Part shown: piece by piece, positions 29,799 to 39,134 of the stretch
How the letters are laid out: each line of letters begins with the position of its first letter
Position numbering within the stretch: the stretch's first letter is position 1
Assembly: GCA_004297065.1 (NCBI GenBank)
Contig: SCUU01000140.1
Location: 1-64,000 of the forward strand
Source: Gallionellaceae bacterium
GTDB taxonomy: Bacteria > Pseudomonadota > Gammaproteobacteria > Burkholderiales > Gallionellaceae
Direction of reading: 5' to 3'
Length of the DNA stretch: 64,000 bases
Made by a program: the position numbers and the translations under genes
The notes under the pieces: generated by a model
Seen by the model: the letters and a program-made list of their open reading frames with translations, nothing else
Told to the model about the DNA's origin: nothing
Database searches by the model: none

Positions 29799-30617
29799 AA
29801 TGTTCCCTTTGCGCCCTCACGGGAGTAGAGCGGGGACTGATTTGAGGGCACGCTTCCACGGATGGGGCGCTGGCTGAGGTCGCGGTCGGGCTTGCCGCCG
29901 TTGTACCCGCCCCCCGACACGGGGATGCGGTATTTTGTCGCCCAATGCCGCATCGATCTGCCGCGCCTCATCGAACGCTTTGAACGGTCGGATTTCCGTG
30001 TCGCGCTCGGCAAAGATGCCATCGGTCGCTACAGGGTGCCCCCGGACAGATGCAAGCCCGAACATAGGCGTGCGGCCCATCCAGATAGGCTTGCGGGGTT
30101 TCGGCGTGTGAGGCGGGCGGCCATCACCCGGCTGGCCGCATCGCCGATAAAGGCGACCGGGGTACAGCGCGGGCCGCGCCCTTCAAACCGGTCGCGCGGG
30201 CTGCCGTCGATTTGCACCAGTTCGCCCAATCTCGGGCGACGCGGGCGCGGTGGATGGGGCTTGGCCGCACGCCACAGCCCACCTTCGACCATCCATTGCC
30301 GCAAGGTCGCGCGCGAAAGCGGGAAGCCACCCTGTTGCAGATACTCCGCCGCCAGTGTCGGGCCAAAGTCTGGATAGCGGGTGCGCGGGCGTTCGGGCGT
30401 CCGCCCCTCGAAGACCGCATCGGGCTTGTGATTTGACGGCTGGCCGCGTCGTTCGCTCACCGGCCCGGCAGCCCCCCGGCCCGGAATGCCCGCACCGGTC
30501 GCCGCACAACTTCAAGCCGCGCCAGCCCCGTTTTGTCCATCGTAATGCCCACTTCCTTCATCTCGCCCCCGCTTAAAAATCAAAGGGGATATCTCTACTT
30601 TGCAGAAAGGGGACATT
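29799..30617 (-). mobile_element. Decayed insertion sequence (ISNCY-like) with both terminal repeats
   Basis: About 820 bp bounded by imperfect 15-bp inverted repeats, AATGTTCCCTTTGCG at 29799-29813 and CAGAAAGGGGACATT at 30603-30617 (inward AATGTCCCCTTTCTG; 12 of 15 match). Between them lie frameshifted transposase remains on the minus strand. A complete element of this type is about 1.5 kb, so roughly half is lost. It occupies most of the 1.1-kb gap upstream of the sigma-54 regulator; the remaining 29687-29798 and 30618-30789 hold no gene I can support. Confidence 0.75.
30029..30561 (-). pseudogene. ISNCY-type transposase remnant
   Basis: Starts at the ATG at 30561 (MKEVGITMDKTGLARLEVV), hits a stop after about 34 codons, and continues in another frame as SERRGQPSNHK, RYPDFGPTLAAEYLQQGGFP, LSRATLRQWMVEGGLW and LGELVQIDGSPRDRFEGRGP. 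The DFGPTLAAE...LRQWM...LGELVQIDGS...FEGRGPRCT series is characteristic of ISNCY transposases; the second Asp/Glu half of the catalytic core is missing. Non-functional. Confidence 0.8.
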
Positions 30618-30683
30618 GCAATCTTGCGTTTACAGCCTGTAGGCATAGGGCTGACGCGGTAGTTTTATTGCTTTATCCTCGAA

Positions 30684-30712
30684 TTGACGCACGCAGGTTG
30701 CGCTCCCATAAT
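30684..30712 (+). promoter_or_regulatory. Sigma-70 promoter upstream of the 30790 gene
   Basis: TTGACG (30684-30689), a 17-base spacer and CATAAT (30707-30712), a strong match to the -35/-10 consensus. It lies 78 bases upstream of the start codon of the small exported protein. Confidence 0.6.
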
Positions 30713-30789
30713 CCGTGCGACTTCGCCGTGAGCGTCAGGCTTCGAAAAGAGAGCCGGTTGCGCAGTCGGCGGACATAACGGAGAGCGGT

Positions 30790-31203
30790 ATGACAAAATT
30801 TTGCCTGGGTTGCGCGATGCTATTCGCAATGTTTAGCGGGAATGCGGGGGCGGAAGCCGAGGCAGAGACATGGATCGTGAATGCGGGCCCGTCCCCACAC
30901 GCGTGCAATCCTTACGGCGGAGTCACGCGGGAATATGGCGATGGGGCGGTGCGCGCGTTCGTGACTGGCGGATTGGGTTCGATATTCATCGGCGGCGGTG
31001 TGGCGTGGTACATGAACCCCGATCGTACCGGGCTGACCGCTGTTGCGACGGGCGGGTTGTTGGGCTGGCAAGTGGCGCTGGCCGGGCAAATCCCGCTGGA
31101 TGAGGCGAGGCGCTGGATGCTTAGCGGGGGAGTCAGTTACGGTTTGTTTTTCATCCAGTACCAGGGTTTTCTGCCGGTGCTGGCGCTGGAATACCGTTTG
31201 TAG
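30790..31203 (+). CDS. Small exported hypothetical protein
   Basis: 137 aa from the ATG at 30790 (MTKFCLGCAMLFAMFSGNAGAEA), preceded by GAGAGCGG; the ORF-track start is 25 codons earlier. After the signal peptide come Gly/Ala-rich strands (GAVRAFVTGGLGSIFIGGGVAWYM, ATGGLLGWQVALAGQIPLD) and the end GFLPVLALEYRL, with a final Arg-Leu rather than Phe. It looks like a small beta-rich outer-membrane or periplasmic protein. No family recognised. A promoter is visible upstream, and the class I fumarase gene starts 66 bases after it. Confidence 0.65.
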   Translation: MTKFCLGCAMLFAMFSGNAGAEAEAETWIVNAGPSPHACNPYGGVTREYGDGAVRAFVTGGLGSIFIGGGVAWYMNPDRTGLTAVATGGLLGWQVALAGQIPLDEARRWMLSGGVSYGLFFIQYQGFLPVLALEYRL

Positions 31204-31269
31204 GCAGTGCCGGATAATTGACGCATCCCGGCATGCGATAATCCGGCCATCTCGAGTCGGGGCTACATC

Positions 31270-32790
31270 ATGTCCAATATCCAGCAGCAAGATTTCGTCG
31301 ACAGCATCGCCGACGCGCTACAGTTCATCTCCTATTACCACCCGCAGGACTACGTGCAGGTGCTGGCCGAGGCTTACCGGCGCGAGCAATCGCCCGCCGC
31401 GAAGGACGCGATGGCGCAGATACTCACCAATTCGCGCATGTGCGCTCTGGGCAAACGCCCCATCTGCCAGGACACCGGCATCGTGGTCGCTTTCGTGAAG
31501 GTGGGTATGGACGTGCGCTGGGCGGATGCTTCGATGAGCATCACCGACATGGTGAATGCGGGAGTGCGAAAAGCCTATTTGTTGCCGGACAACGTGCTGC
31601 GCGCCTCCATCGTGGCCGACCCGGCGGGGCGGCGCAAAAACACCGGAGACAACACGCCCGCCGTGGTGCATTACGAACTGGTGCCCGGCGACAAAGTGGA
31701 GGTGGACATCGCGGCCAAGGGCGGCGGGTCGGAGAATAAATCGCGCTTTGCCATGCTCAACCCCAGCGACGACATCGTGGAATGGGTGGTGGATCAATTG
31801 CCCGGCATGGGCGCTGGCTGGTGTCCGCCGGGGCAGCTCGGCATCGGCATCGGCGGCACGGCGGAGAAGGCCATGCTGCTCGCCAAGCAAGCCTTGATGC
31901 AGCCCATCACCATGACCGAACTCAAGGCCAGGGGGGCTGCGAACCGCATCGAGGAATTGCGCATCGAAATCTATGACCGCGTGAATGCATTGGGTATAGG
32001 CGCGCAGGGGCTGGGCGGGCTTACCACCATCCTTGATGTGAGCATACTCGATTACCCCACGCATGCCGCCTCCAAACCTGTCGCACTGATTCCCAACTGC
32101 GCGGCCACGCGCCACGTGCATTTCGCGCTGGACGGCAGCGGCGCGGCCAGCTTCGAGCCGCCCAAGATCGAGGACTACCCCGATGTGCACTGGCAGCCCG
32201 CACCCGATGCGCGCCGCGTGAGCCTAGATAGCGTCACCCGCGCCGACATCGCGCAGTGGCAGCCGGGCGAAACGCTGCTGCTCTCCGGCAAGCTGCTCAC
32301 CGGGCGCGACGCCGCGCACAAGCGCATGGTGGATATGCTGGCGAAGGGCGAAAAGCTGCCGGTGGATTTCACAGGCCGCTTCATCTACTACGTCGGCCCG
32401 GTCGATCCGGTGCGCGACGAAGTGGTTGGCCCCGCCGGCCCCACCACCGCCACGCGCATGGACAAATTCACCGACAGCATGCTGGAGATGACCGGACTCA
32501 TCGGCATGATAGGCAAGGCCGAACGCGGCAAGACCGGCATCGAGGCCATCAAGAAACATGGCGCGGTGTACCTCATCGCCATCGGCGGTGCGGCCTACCT
32601 CGTCGCCAAGGCCATCAAACAGGCGCGCGTGGCCGCCTTCGCCGATTTGGGCATGGAAGCGATCTACGAGTTCGAAGTGCAGGATATGCCCGTCACCGTG
32701 GCGGTGGATACGCAGGGGCGGTCGGTGCATGAGATGGGGCCGAAGGAGTGGCAGAGGAGGATTGCGGGGATACCGGTGAAAGTGGTGTGA
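31270..32790 (+). CDS. Class I (iron-sulfur) fumarate hydratase
   Basis: 506 aa cytosolic TCA-cycle enzyme interconverting fumarate and malate with an oxygen-sensitive 4Fe-4S cluster. It combines both halves of two-subunit class I enzymes. The N-terminal alpha part has SRMCALGKRPICQDTGIVVAF (first cluster Cys), GAGWCPPGQLGIGIGGTAEKAM and LIPNCAATRHVHFALDG; the beta part from about residue 330 has GKLLTGRDAAHKRM, YYVGPVDP and GPTTATRMDKFTDSML. It equals the E. coli FumA/FumB type; the exact paralogue letter cannot be assigned. Confidence 0.94.
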   Translation: MSNIQQQDFVDSIADALQFISYYHPQDYVQVLAEAYRREQSPAAKDAMAQILTNSRMCALGKRPICQDTGIVVAFVKVGMDVRWADASMSITDMVNAGVRKAYLLPDNVLRASIVADPAGRRKNTGDNTPAVVHYELVPGDKVEVDIAAKGGGSENKSRFAMLNPSDDIVEWVVDQLPGMGAGWCPPGQLGIGIGGTAEKAMLLAKQALMQPITMTELKARGAANRIEELRIEIYDRVNALGIGAQGLGGLTTILDVSILDYPTHAASKPVALIPNCAATRHVHFALDGSGAASFEPPKIEDYPDVHWQPAPDARRVSLDSVTRADIAQWQPGETLLLSGKLLTGRDAAHKRMVDMLAKGEKLPVDFTGRFIYYVGPVDPVRDEVVGPAGPTTATRMDKFTDSMLEMTGLIGMIGKAERGKTGIEAIKKHGAVYLIAIGGAAYLVAKAIKQARVAAFADLGMEAIYEFEVQDMPVTVAVDTQGRSVHEMGPKEWQRRIAGIPVKVV

Positions 32791-32821
32791 AAGAAAAGTC
32801 TAATTAAGGAGCGGAATAGGC

Positions 32822-33364
32822 ATGACTACTACTGACTTCCTGAAATTTGTCCCAAAGCCCATTGAGGCGATCGGCTTCAGAGCAGGTGACGGGCCAAATG
32901 TCCACTTCACATTTGCAATCATTCAGAGAACAACTGCGCTACGCGCATACAACAACTTTGGTAAAGGTCGTGACTGGATGGAAGAGCTTGCGACTGCATA
33001 TGTTGTTGCCCTAGCTACACGCTCGGCGGACACTCAACTTATGAAGCTTATCCAAAATGATTTGGTAGCTACAGTGTCGACTAGTTGTGGTCAGTGCAAA
33101 GATGCCAGCATCGGTCTAAATGTAATTAGAGGAAGGTTATTCCCCACTTTGAAGGAGCTACGGGAGCATGCCAATAAGCTTGTGCACCACCTCGACGATT
33201 CGATGAACAAAGGAGTTTCAGAACTGAATGTTGAAGGTGTGTTTAGTTATTGCCATCATCTATTTCAAGAAAACGCTGATGCACTTTTTGGTTTTATTCC
33301 AAACCCTACCGGATTGTTCCCGGAAGTGAAGTGTAGGAAATGCAGTTCGCGTACGGCGCAATAA
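32822..33364 (+). CDS. Hypothetical protein, accessory
   Basis: 180 aa, not recognised. It is mainly helical, with GKGRDWMEELATAYVVALATRS near 50, a Cys pair SCGQCKDAS near 96, LKELREHANKLVHHLDDSMN near 120 (HEPN/AbiV-like helical flavour) and a C-terminal CRKCSSRTAQ. No signal peptide or membrane segment. Base composition is lower in GC than fumarase just upstream, and a large inverted-repeat element follows at once, so it looks like acquired DNA. A defence role would be a guess. Confidence 0.6.
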   Translation: MTTTDFLKFVPKPIEAIGFRAGDGPNVHFTFAIIQRTTALRAYNNFGKGRDWMEELATAYVVALATRSADTQLMKLIQNDLVATVSTSCGQCKDASIGLNVIRGRLFPTLKELREHANKLVHHLDDSMNKGVSELNVEGVFSYCHHLFQENADALFGFIPNPTGLFPEVKCRKCSSRTAQ

Positions 33365-33390
33365 CCAGCGGGCATTGCGCCGCATGGATT

Positions 33391-33947
33391 CAACGCAAAA
33401 CCGTCGGGGGTAGCCCGACAGCTAGTCACTTTTTCTTGTCTCGCTAAGAAAAAGTAACCCAAAAGAAGGCGACCCCAGCTTGCCGCCCCTTCGGGGTTTC
33501 CTCGATTATTCGCAAACAAGCGGGGCTGCGGAACTCGCGCTGCGCGCTCAGACAGTCCTCGCCTAAACCCCCGCTTGTTTGCGAATAATCGAGGCGGCGC
33601 ACAGGGGAGGGGAAGTCAAAAGCGGTTTTGTGTGGGCACAAGTGCCCACGCCTTTTTTGTTGGCAGGTGAGCGCAACGCGCTCACCGCAAGGCCGCAGGC
33701 CTTGGGATTTTGTCTTTGACTCTTTATTCCCCTGTGTGCCGCCGAGTAGCGGAAAACGGTCAGGGGTAGTCGGCGAGGACTGTCTGAGCGCGCAGCGCGA
33801 GTTCCGCAGCCGCCTGACCGTTTGAGCAACGCAGGGAACCCACGAAGTGGGCGGCGCGCTGGGGTCGCCTTTTCTTGGGTTACTTTCTTTTTGGCGAAGC
33901 AAAAGAAAGTAACTTGCTGTCGGGCAACCCCCGACGGTTTTGCTTTG
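33391..33947. repeat. Composite element of nested long inverted repeats (non-coding)
   Basis: About 560 bp built of inverted repeats. The outer arms (33391-33479 and 33858-33947) share AAAACCGTCGGGGG, AAAAAGTAACCCAAAAGAAG and GGCGACCCCAGC in reverse complement. A perfect 24-bp pair (33502-33525 with 33569-33592) and a perfect 36-bp pair (33528-33563 with 33772-33807) lie inside and cross each other, so only one can form at a time. Smaller hairpins (GTGGGCACAAGTGCCCAC; GGTGAGCGCAACGCGCTCACC; AAGGCCGCAGGCCTT) occupy the centre. ORFs listed here are by-products of the repeats. It fills the whole gap between the 32822 gene and ffs. Confidence 0.85.
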
Positions 33948-33992
33948 AATGCAGCGCGCAGAGTGCAGAAGAGTAACAAGCAATCCCTTCCA

Positions 33993-34021
33993 TGGATTTA
34001 TCCCCGCTTTTCGACTATCAT
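33993..34021 (+). promoter_or_regulatory. Possible promoter of the 4.5S RNA
   Basis: TATCAT at 34016-34021 with a GC-rich GCGCCCC discriminator, and a weak -35 (TGGATT) 17 bases upstream. It would give a leader of about 45 bases before the mature RNA, containing a CGGGC/GCCCG hairpin that could guide processing. Confidence 0.4.
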
Positions 34022-34074
34022 GCGCCCCTGTCTTCGGGCGGTTTTCAGCCCGTGAGACGCAGATTTCAAGAATT

Positions 34075-34170
34075 GGCGGGTCTCCCCGCATTACAGCGCA
34101 GTGAACCTGGTCAGGTCCGGAAGGAAGCAGCCACAGCTGATGTCTGTAAGTGCCGGGGGTAAGGCTCGCC
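34075..34170 (+). ncRNA. ffs: 4.5S signal recognition particle RNA
   Basis: A long hairpin RNA bounded by GGCGGG and GGCTCGCC ends. It contains the diagnostic SRP core GTCAGGTCCGGAAGGAAGCA with the GGAA tetraloop and, on the other arm, TGTAAGTGCCGGGGG. It binds Ffh and directs membrane proteins to the translocon. It lies just upstream of dnaX, a common gene order in proteobacteria. Confidence 0.95.
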
Positions 34171-34213
34171 TCCTTATTTATCGAGGGTGTCACACTCGAC
34201 GGAGGCTGGGGGT

Positions 34214-35821
34214 ATGTCAGCGACTTCAGTATTAGCACGCAAATGGCGTCCCCGGAGCTTCGCCCAACTGGCGGGGCAGGAGCACGTGGTGCAGGCGCTG
34301 ACCAACGCGCTGACGCAGAATCGCCTGCATCATGCTTACCTTTTCACCGGCACGCGCGGCGTGGGCAAAACCACCATCGCGCGCATCTTCGCCAAATCCC
34401 TGAATTGTGAATCCGGCATCACGGCCACGCCTTGCGGCGTGTGCGGTGCCTGCAAAGAAATCGACAGCGGGCGTTTTGTTGACCTGATCGAGCTGGACGC
34501 GGCGTCCAACACCCAGGTGGACAACATGCGCGAGTTGCTGGAGAGCGCGCTGTACGCGCCGACCAGCGGACGCTTCAAGGTCTATATCATCGACGAAGTT
34601 CACATGCTGTCGAAGTCGGCGTTCAACGCGATGTTGAAGACGCTGGAAGAGCCGCCGTCGCATGTGAAGTTCATCCTCGCCACCACCGATCCGCAAAAAA
34701 TCCCCGTCACCGTGCTGTCGCGCTGCTTGCAATTCAATCTGAAGCAGATGCCGCCCGCGCTGATTGTGGGGCGCCTGCAATACGTGCTGGGCGAAGAGAA
34801 TATCCCGTTCGAGAACGGCGCATTGAGTCTGGTGGCGCGCGCGGCCCAAGGCAGCATGCGCGATGCGCTGAGTCTGATGGATCAGGCCATCGCCTACTCC
34901 TCCGGCAAGGTGGACGAGGCGCTGGTGCGCACCATGCTGGGGGCTATCGACCAAGGCTATCTATTCGATCTGCTGCAATTGCTGCGTGCGGGCGATGGCG
35001 CAGGGCTGTTGCGCATCGCCGACGACATGGCGTTGCGCAGCATCGCGTTCGGGGCGGCATTGCAGGATTTGGCCACGCTGTTGCACCGCATCGCGCTGGC
35101 GCAAACGATTCCGAACGCGATTGCGGATGACGAGCCGGAGCGCGCGCGCCTGCTGGAGCTGGCGCAGCAGTACACGCCGGAAGAAATCCAGTTGAATTAC
35201 CAGATCGCCATTCACGGGCGCAACGAGATTGATCTCGCGCCGGACGAGTACGCCGGGTTCACCATGACGCTGTTGCGCATGCTGGCGTTTGCGCCGCAGG
35301 CGGCGGGCGCTGCCGCGCCGGTGGCTAAGGTGCCGCCGGGCCAGGCTTATGCCGCGCCGCAGCCGGCAACCGCGATGCCCATTGCCGAAGCGCGCGCTGC
35401 CGTGGCGCAGGAGTCCGTTCCCGTTAAATACGCTGGCGGCACGCCGGATTGGAACACGCTGCTGGCGCAATTGAATCTGTCTGGTATGGCGCGCGAGTTG
35501 GCGAAGCACAGCGTGCTGGGGAGTTTTGCCGGGGGACGGTTGGTGCTGAATCTTGCGCCGCAGCACAAACAGTTGCAGAGCAACAAAATGGCGCAGGACA
35601 AATTGCAGGCGGCATTGAGCGATTACTTTGCGCAGCCGGTCAGGCTGGTGGTGGAATTAAGCGCGTCGAATGTCGTGGCTACGCCTGCTGCCGTCGAGCA
35701 GGAGGAAAAACGTACACGCCAGCAGCAGGCGGAAGAGGCGATCAAGCAGGATGCATTTGTGCGCGAGGCGCAGGCGGTGCTGGGCGCGCAGATCGTGGAA
35801 AGTTCAATCAAACCCGTGTAA
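34214..35821 (+). CDS. dnaX: DNA polymerase III tau/gamma subunit
   Basis: 535 aa from the ATG at 34214 ([19 protein letters not shown]), which has GGAGG 9 bases upstream. It is the clamp-loader ATPase that also organises the replisome. Walker A is [20 protein letters not shown] near 45, the zinc cluster [11 protein letters not shown] near 75, Walker [20 protein letters not shown] near 120 and the SRC sensor [11 protein letters not shown] near 170. The C-terminal third is an Ala/Pro-rich linker and a tau domain ([21 protein letters not shown]). No clear A-AAA-AAG slippery site was found, so a separate gamma form by frameshift is not supported. Confidence 0.95.
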   Translation: MSATSVLARKWRPRSFAQLAGQEHVVQALTNALTQNRLHHAYLFTGTRGVGKTTIARIFAKSLNCESGITATPCGVCGACKEIDSGRFVDLIELDAASNTQVDNMRELLESALYAPTSGRFKVYIIDEVHMLSKSAFNAMLKTLEEPPSHVKFILATTDPQKIPVTVLSRCLQFNLKQMPPALIVGRLQYVLGEENIPFENGALSLVARAAQGSMRDALSLMDQAIAYSSGKVDEALVRTMLGAIDQGYLFDLLQLLRAGDGAGLLRIADDMALRSIAFGAALQDLATLLHRIALAQTIPNAIADDEPERARLLELAQQYTPEEIQLNYQIAIHGRNEIDLAPDEYAGFTMTLLRMLAFAPQAAGAAAPVAKVPPGQAYAAPQPATAMPIAEARAAVAQESVPVKYAGGTPDWNTLLAQLNLSGMARELAKHSVLGSFAGGRLVLNLAPQHKQLQSNKMAQDKLQAALSDYFAQPVRLVVELSASNVVATPAAVEQEEKRTRQQQAEEAIKQDAFVREAQAVLGAQIVESSIKPV

Positions 35822-35844
35822 CAGTAAACTGGAGGAAGCGGCAA

Positions 35845-36162
35845 ATGATGAAGGGCGGATTGGCCGGGCTGATGAAGCAGGCGCAACAGATGCAAGCCAA
35901 CATGAAGAAGGCGCAAGAGGAGCTGGCGACCGTTGAGGTGGAAGGCCAGTCGGGTTCGGGCATGGTCAAAGTGACCATGACTTGCGCGCATGAAGTGCGC
36001 CGCGTGAATTTGGATCAGAGCGTGCTGGACGACAAGGAAATGCTGGAAGACCTGATCGTGGCGGCACTGAACGATGCGAACAAAAAAGCGGCTGAAACTT
36101 CGCAGAAACGCATGAGCGGCTTTACCGCGAGCCTGCCGCCGGGCATGAGTTTGCCGTTTTGA
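35845..36162 (+). CDS. ybaB: Nucleoid-associated protein YbaB/EbfC
   Basis: 105 aa dimeric DNA-binding protein. It starts at the ATG at 35845 ([20 protein letters not shown]), with GGAGGAAG upstream. Helix 1 is [20 protein letters not shown], the beta sheet contains [20 protein letters not shown], and the end [16 protein letters not shown] fits the family. It lies between dnaX and recR as in most proteobacteria. The longer ORF in the track is only an upstream open frame. Confidence 0.94.
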   Translation: MMKGGLAGLMKQAQQMQANMKKAQEELATVEVEGQSGSGMVKVTMTCAHEVRRVNLDQSVLDDKEMLEDLIVAALNDANKKAAETSQKRMSGFTASLPPGMSLPF

Positions 36163-36197
36163 AAAATTTGATCCGTGGCTAATTGGCTTTTGCATAA

Positions 36198-36797
36198 ATG
36201 AACACCCCCTCCAGTCTGGAAGATCTGATTAAGGCTTTACGCTGTCTGCCCGGTGTCGGGCCAAAGTCCGCGCAGCGTATGGCCTACCACCTGTTGCAAC
36301 GCGACCGGCAGGGTGCCCTGCACTTGGCGCATTCGCTGGATCACGCGGTTGAGAGCGTCAGGCATTGCGCCAAGTGCAACAATTTTTCCGAAGAAGAAAT
36401 TTGTGTCTTGTGCCGCTCGGCGCGGCGCGAGACGAATTTGCTCTGCGTGGTGGAGATGCCGTCGGACATGCTGATGATGGAGCAGGCGCAATGCTACCGC
36501 GGCATGTATTTTGTATTGATGGGGCGCCTGTCGCCGCTGGACGGTGTGGGCGCGCGGGAATTGCCGCTGGAGCGTTTGCTCGGGCGCGCGCAGGAACTGG
36601 CGTGCGAGGTGATCCTGGCGACGAATTTTACGGTCGAGGGAGAAGCCACTGCGCATTACCTGGCCACGTTGCTGCGCGCGCAAGGAATCAAGGTTTCGCG
36701 TATTGCCCGCGGCTTGCCCGTGGGCGGCGAATTGGAGCATGTGGATAGCGGGACGTTGGCGCAAGCGGTGCTGGAAAGGCGGGTGGTGACGGAATGA
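36198..36797 (+). CDS. recR: Recombination mediator RecR
   Basis: 199 aa. It acts with RecO and RecF to load RecA onto gapped DNA. It begins with a helix-hairpin-helix ([17 protein letters not shown]), then a four-Cys zinc finger ([16 protein letters not shown]) near residue 57, a Toprim domain with [16 protein letters not shown] and the Walker-B-like [19 protein letters not shown] at the end. It overlaps the next gene by 4 bases (ATGA). Confidence 0.96.
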   Translation: MNTPSSLEDLIKALRCLPGVGPKSAQRMAYHLLQRDRQGALHLAHSLDHAVESVRHCAKCNNFSEEEICVLCRSARRETNLLCVVEMPSDMLMMEQAQCYRGMYFVLMGRLSPLDGVGARELPLERLLGRAQELACEVILATNFTVEGEATAHYLATLLRAQGIKVSRIARGLPVGGELEHVDSGTLAQAVLERRVVTE

Positions 36798-37753
36798 GCG
36801 ATCAACAAGAAATGCAAGAGCCTCAGGGCGAGCGTTTGCAAAAAATACTGGCGCAAGCGGGCGTCGGTTCGCGCCGCGAAATGGAAGAGTGGATCGTTGC
36901 CGGACGCGTGACGCTTAATGGCGAAGTGGCGACGTTGGGCATGCGTGCCGTCGCGGGAGATATGGTGTGCGCCGACAAGCGCGTAATACATGTCAAAGGC
37001 CAGGCGGCGCAAGGCTTACCGCGCGTGTTGCTGTACCACAAGCAAGAAGGTGAGATCGTCAGCCGCGCCGACCCGAAAAGCCGCAGCAGTGTGTTCGACA
37101 ACCTGCCCAAGCTGCGTGGGCAAAAATGGATCGCCATCGGGCGGCTGGATTTTAATACCAGCGGCTTGCTGATTTTTACTACCTCCGGGGAACTGGCGAA
37201 CCGTTTGATGCATCCGCGCTTCGAGGTCGAGCGCGAGTATGCGGTGCGCGTGCAGGGCGGGATGACGCCGGAGCAGATGAAGCAGATGACGCGCGAAGGT
37301 ATCGAACTGGAGGACGGCGTGGTCAAGTTTTCCAAACTGAGTGACGAGGGCGGCGAAGGCTTCAATCATTGGTACCGCATCGTCATCAAGGAAGGGCGCA
37401 ACCGCGAAGTGCGGCGCACTTTCGAGGCGCTGGGCTTGACGGTCAGCCGTTTGATGCGTGTGCGTTTCGGTATCGTCAACCTGCCGCCAAGCATCAAGCG
37501 CGGCAAGATGGCCGAACTGGGTGAGGGCGAGGTGAAAATGATTTTGGACTGGGTCGGGCTAGCGTCGGAGGCGTTCGAGCAACCGGAACCGGCAAAAGTA
37601 GAACGCCCTCGCCCGGGTAGCAAGCCAAGCAAAGAAAAAGAGCCGGGAGAAGCGAAGATGCCGGTAGCACGCAAAACAGCCGGTCGGCGCGGACAAGTAG
37701 ATATGTCGCGCGCACGCGCGCACCGGAAAATTAAAACTGGCGCGAAGTCATAA
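36794..37753 (+). CDS. rluB: 23S rRNA pseudouridine synthase RluB-type
   Basis: 319 aa. An N-terminal S4 RNA-binding domain ([20 protein letters not shown]) is followed by the RsuA/RluB catalytic core with the signature [17 protein letters not shown] near residue 113, which includes the catalytic Asp, and [18 protein letters not shown]. The last 70 residues are a basic Lys/Arg/Pro-rich tail, as in many betaproteobacterial RluB proteins. It would modify position 2605 of 23S rRNA, going by the family. Confidence 0.9.
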   Translation: MSDQQEMQEPQGERLQKILAQAGVGSRREMEEWIVAGRVTLNGEVATLGMRAVAGDMVCADKRVIHVKGQAAQGLPRVLLYHKQEGEIVSRADPKSRSSVFDNLPKLRGQKWIAIGRLDFNTSGLLIFTTSGELANRLMHPRFEVEREYAVRVQGGMTPEQMKQMTREGIELEDGVVKFSKLSDEGGEGFNHWYRIVIKEGRNREVRRTFEALGLTVSRLMRVRFGIVNLPPSIKRGKMAELGEGEVKMILDWVGLASEAFEQPEPAKVERPRPGSKPSKEKEPGEAKMPVARKTAGRRGQVDMSRARAHRKIKTGAKS

Positions 37754-37833
37754 CTGTCGTTAAAATTCGCGAGGTTAAGCAGGATTCTTGAATAATGCGG
37801 CAATTTGCGAGAGCGAGTATCGGATAAGGTCGA

Positions 37834-39111
37834 ATGGAAGAGCGGGGCAATAAGACCATCATATGTAGCGTATTTTTTTTGGATATTGTCGAATATTCAA
37901 AAAAATCCGTTTCAGGGCAAATTTCCCTGAAAGAGCGCTTTAACGCCTTCTTATCCACCGCTATCCGCGATGTGCCGATCAATGATCGCATTATTCTGGA
38001 TACCGGGGATGGTGCGGCGATCAGTTTTTTGGGCGATGTCGAGGATGCGTTGCGTGCCGCGCTCAGTATGCGCAGCAGCCTGTTGAGCGAGGATGGTCTC
38101 AAAGATCCGCCTTTGCTGGTGCGCATGGGGGTGAATCTCGGTCCGGTCCGTTTGGTGAAAGACATCAACGGGCAGCCCAATATTGTGGGAGACGGAATTA
38201 ATGTGGCGCAACGCGTGATGGGGTTTGCCGCCCCAGGGCAGATACTAGTATCGCGCTCATATTACGATGCGGCTTCGCGCTTGTCGCAAGAATATGCCGG
38301 AATGTTCCATTTCGAGGGGTCGCGCACCGATAAACACGTGCGTGAGCATGAGGTATACGCGATCGGTCATCCCGGTGAATTGGCGTCAGCCCAGCAAGCC
38401 GGTCAGAAGTCCGCGACAAGATTATCTGCGGCATGGGGTGAATTCCGCGCGAAGAGCAAGGCGCACTGGGATGCATTGCTGGTTAAACATAACGAACTGG
38501 CCGCTTATGTTCGCGAGACGTTCAATCAGGCATCCGGCAAGCAGAAAGCGCTGTATGCCGGGCTGGTGACAGTGCCGTTTTTGTTGATATTGCTGTTGGT
38601 GGTCAAGTTGGCGCACAAGCAGGAAGCGCCGCCCAATGTGTTACCCAAGAATGCCGAGGTGTCTGCGCCTGCAAAAGTTGCCGGGACTCAATCGGGCGTG
38701 CAAGTTGCGACGGCCGCCCCCGTTGCGGCAACGGGGGCGGCAAAATCTGTGGTGCCGGCTTCCGAATTGAAAACGAAGGCGCAGTCAAAGAAAGAGGCGC
38801 AGAAAAAAACTGCTGAAAAGAAAGAGGCTGCAAAAAAAGAGACCTCAAAGAAAGACAAAAAAGATCATAAGGGCAAGGCAACGGGGCAGGCGAGCGGGGA
38901 GCCAGGGGTGCTTGCCTTGACGATTAAGCCATGGGGCGAGGTGTATCTGGATGGTAAAATGCAAGGCGTGAGTCCTCCTGTGACTAAACTTCAGGTTTCG
39001 GCAGGGGAGCACGTCATTGAGATACGCAATACAACGTTCCCTGCATATAAGCAGTCCATTAAAATCAAGGCCGGCGATAAAACGAGCATTAATTATAAAT
39101 TTGCCAATTAG
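37834..39111 (+). CDS. Membrane-bound class III nucleotidyl cyclase with C-terminal PEGA domain
   Basis: 425 aa. Residues 7-190 form a class III cyclase domain: FFLDIVEYSKKS (first metal Asp, 17), LDTGDGAAISF (second metal Asp, 59), RMGVNLGPV, and DGINVAQRVMGFAAPGQIL with the Asn and Arg used in catalysis. A membrane helix (LYAGLVTVPFLLILLLVVKLA) is near 240-260. A linker rich in Ala, Lys and Glu (KKEAQKKTAEKKEAAKK) leads to a PEGA domain (KPWGEVYLDGKMQGVSPP) that would lie outside the inner membrane. Whether it makes cAMP or is inactive is unknown. It heads a trio with a lipoprotein and a protein kinase. Confidence 0.88.
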   Translation: MEERGNKTIICSVFFLDIVEYSKKSVSGQISLKERFNAFLSTAIRDVPINDRIILDTGDGAAISFLGDVEDALRAALSMRSSLLSEDGLKDPPLLVRMGVNLGPVRLVKDINGQPNIVGDGINVAQRVMGFAAPGQILVSRSYYDAASRLSQEYAGMFHFEGSRTDKHVREHEVYAIGHPGELASAQQAGQKSATRLSAAWGEFRAKSKAHWDALLVKHNELAAYVRETFNQASGKQKALYAGLVTVPFLLILLLVVKLAHKQEAPPNVLPKNAEVSAPAKVAGTQSGVQVATAAPVAATGAAKSVVPASELKTKAQSKKEAQKKTAEKKEAAKKETSKKDKKDHKGKATGQASGEPGVLALTIKPWGEVYLDGKMQGVSPPVTKLQVSAGEHVIEIRNTTFPAYKQSIKIKAGDKTSINYKFAN

Positions 39112-39134
39112 CCGATTGCATAGGAGACCTAATC

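Noticed and set aside
29687-30022. N-terminal extension of the sigma-54 regulator
   Set aside because: Arg/Ser-rich sequence derived from the IS relic and gap; the receiver domain is complete without it.
29862-30377. + strand ORF of 171 aa over the IS relic
   Set aside because: Shadow of the transposase remains, which are recognisable on the minus strand.
33391-33947. CRISPR array
   Set aside because: The repeats are inverted and of different lengths, not regularly spaced direct repeats; no cas genes are present.
33444-34238. 264-aa and other ORFs within the inverted-repeat element and across ffs
   Set aside because: They arise from repeat sequence; the two strands give mirror-image peptides (KKVTQEKATPARRP type), and one runs through the SRP RNA.
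34214-35821. Programmed frameshift for a gamma subunit in dnaX
   Set aside because: No A-AAA-AAG type slippery run with a downstream hairpin was found; GGAAAAACG near 35702 lies too close to the end and does not fit.
35449-35844. Long upstream extension of ybaB
   Set aside because: Open frame inside dnaX; family length and the GGAGGAAG site fix the start at 35845.
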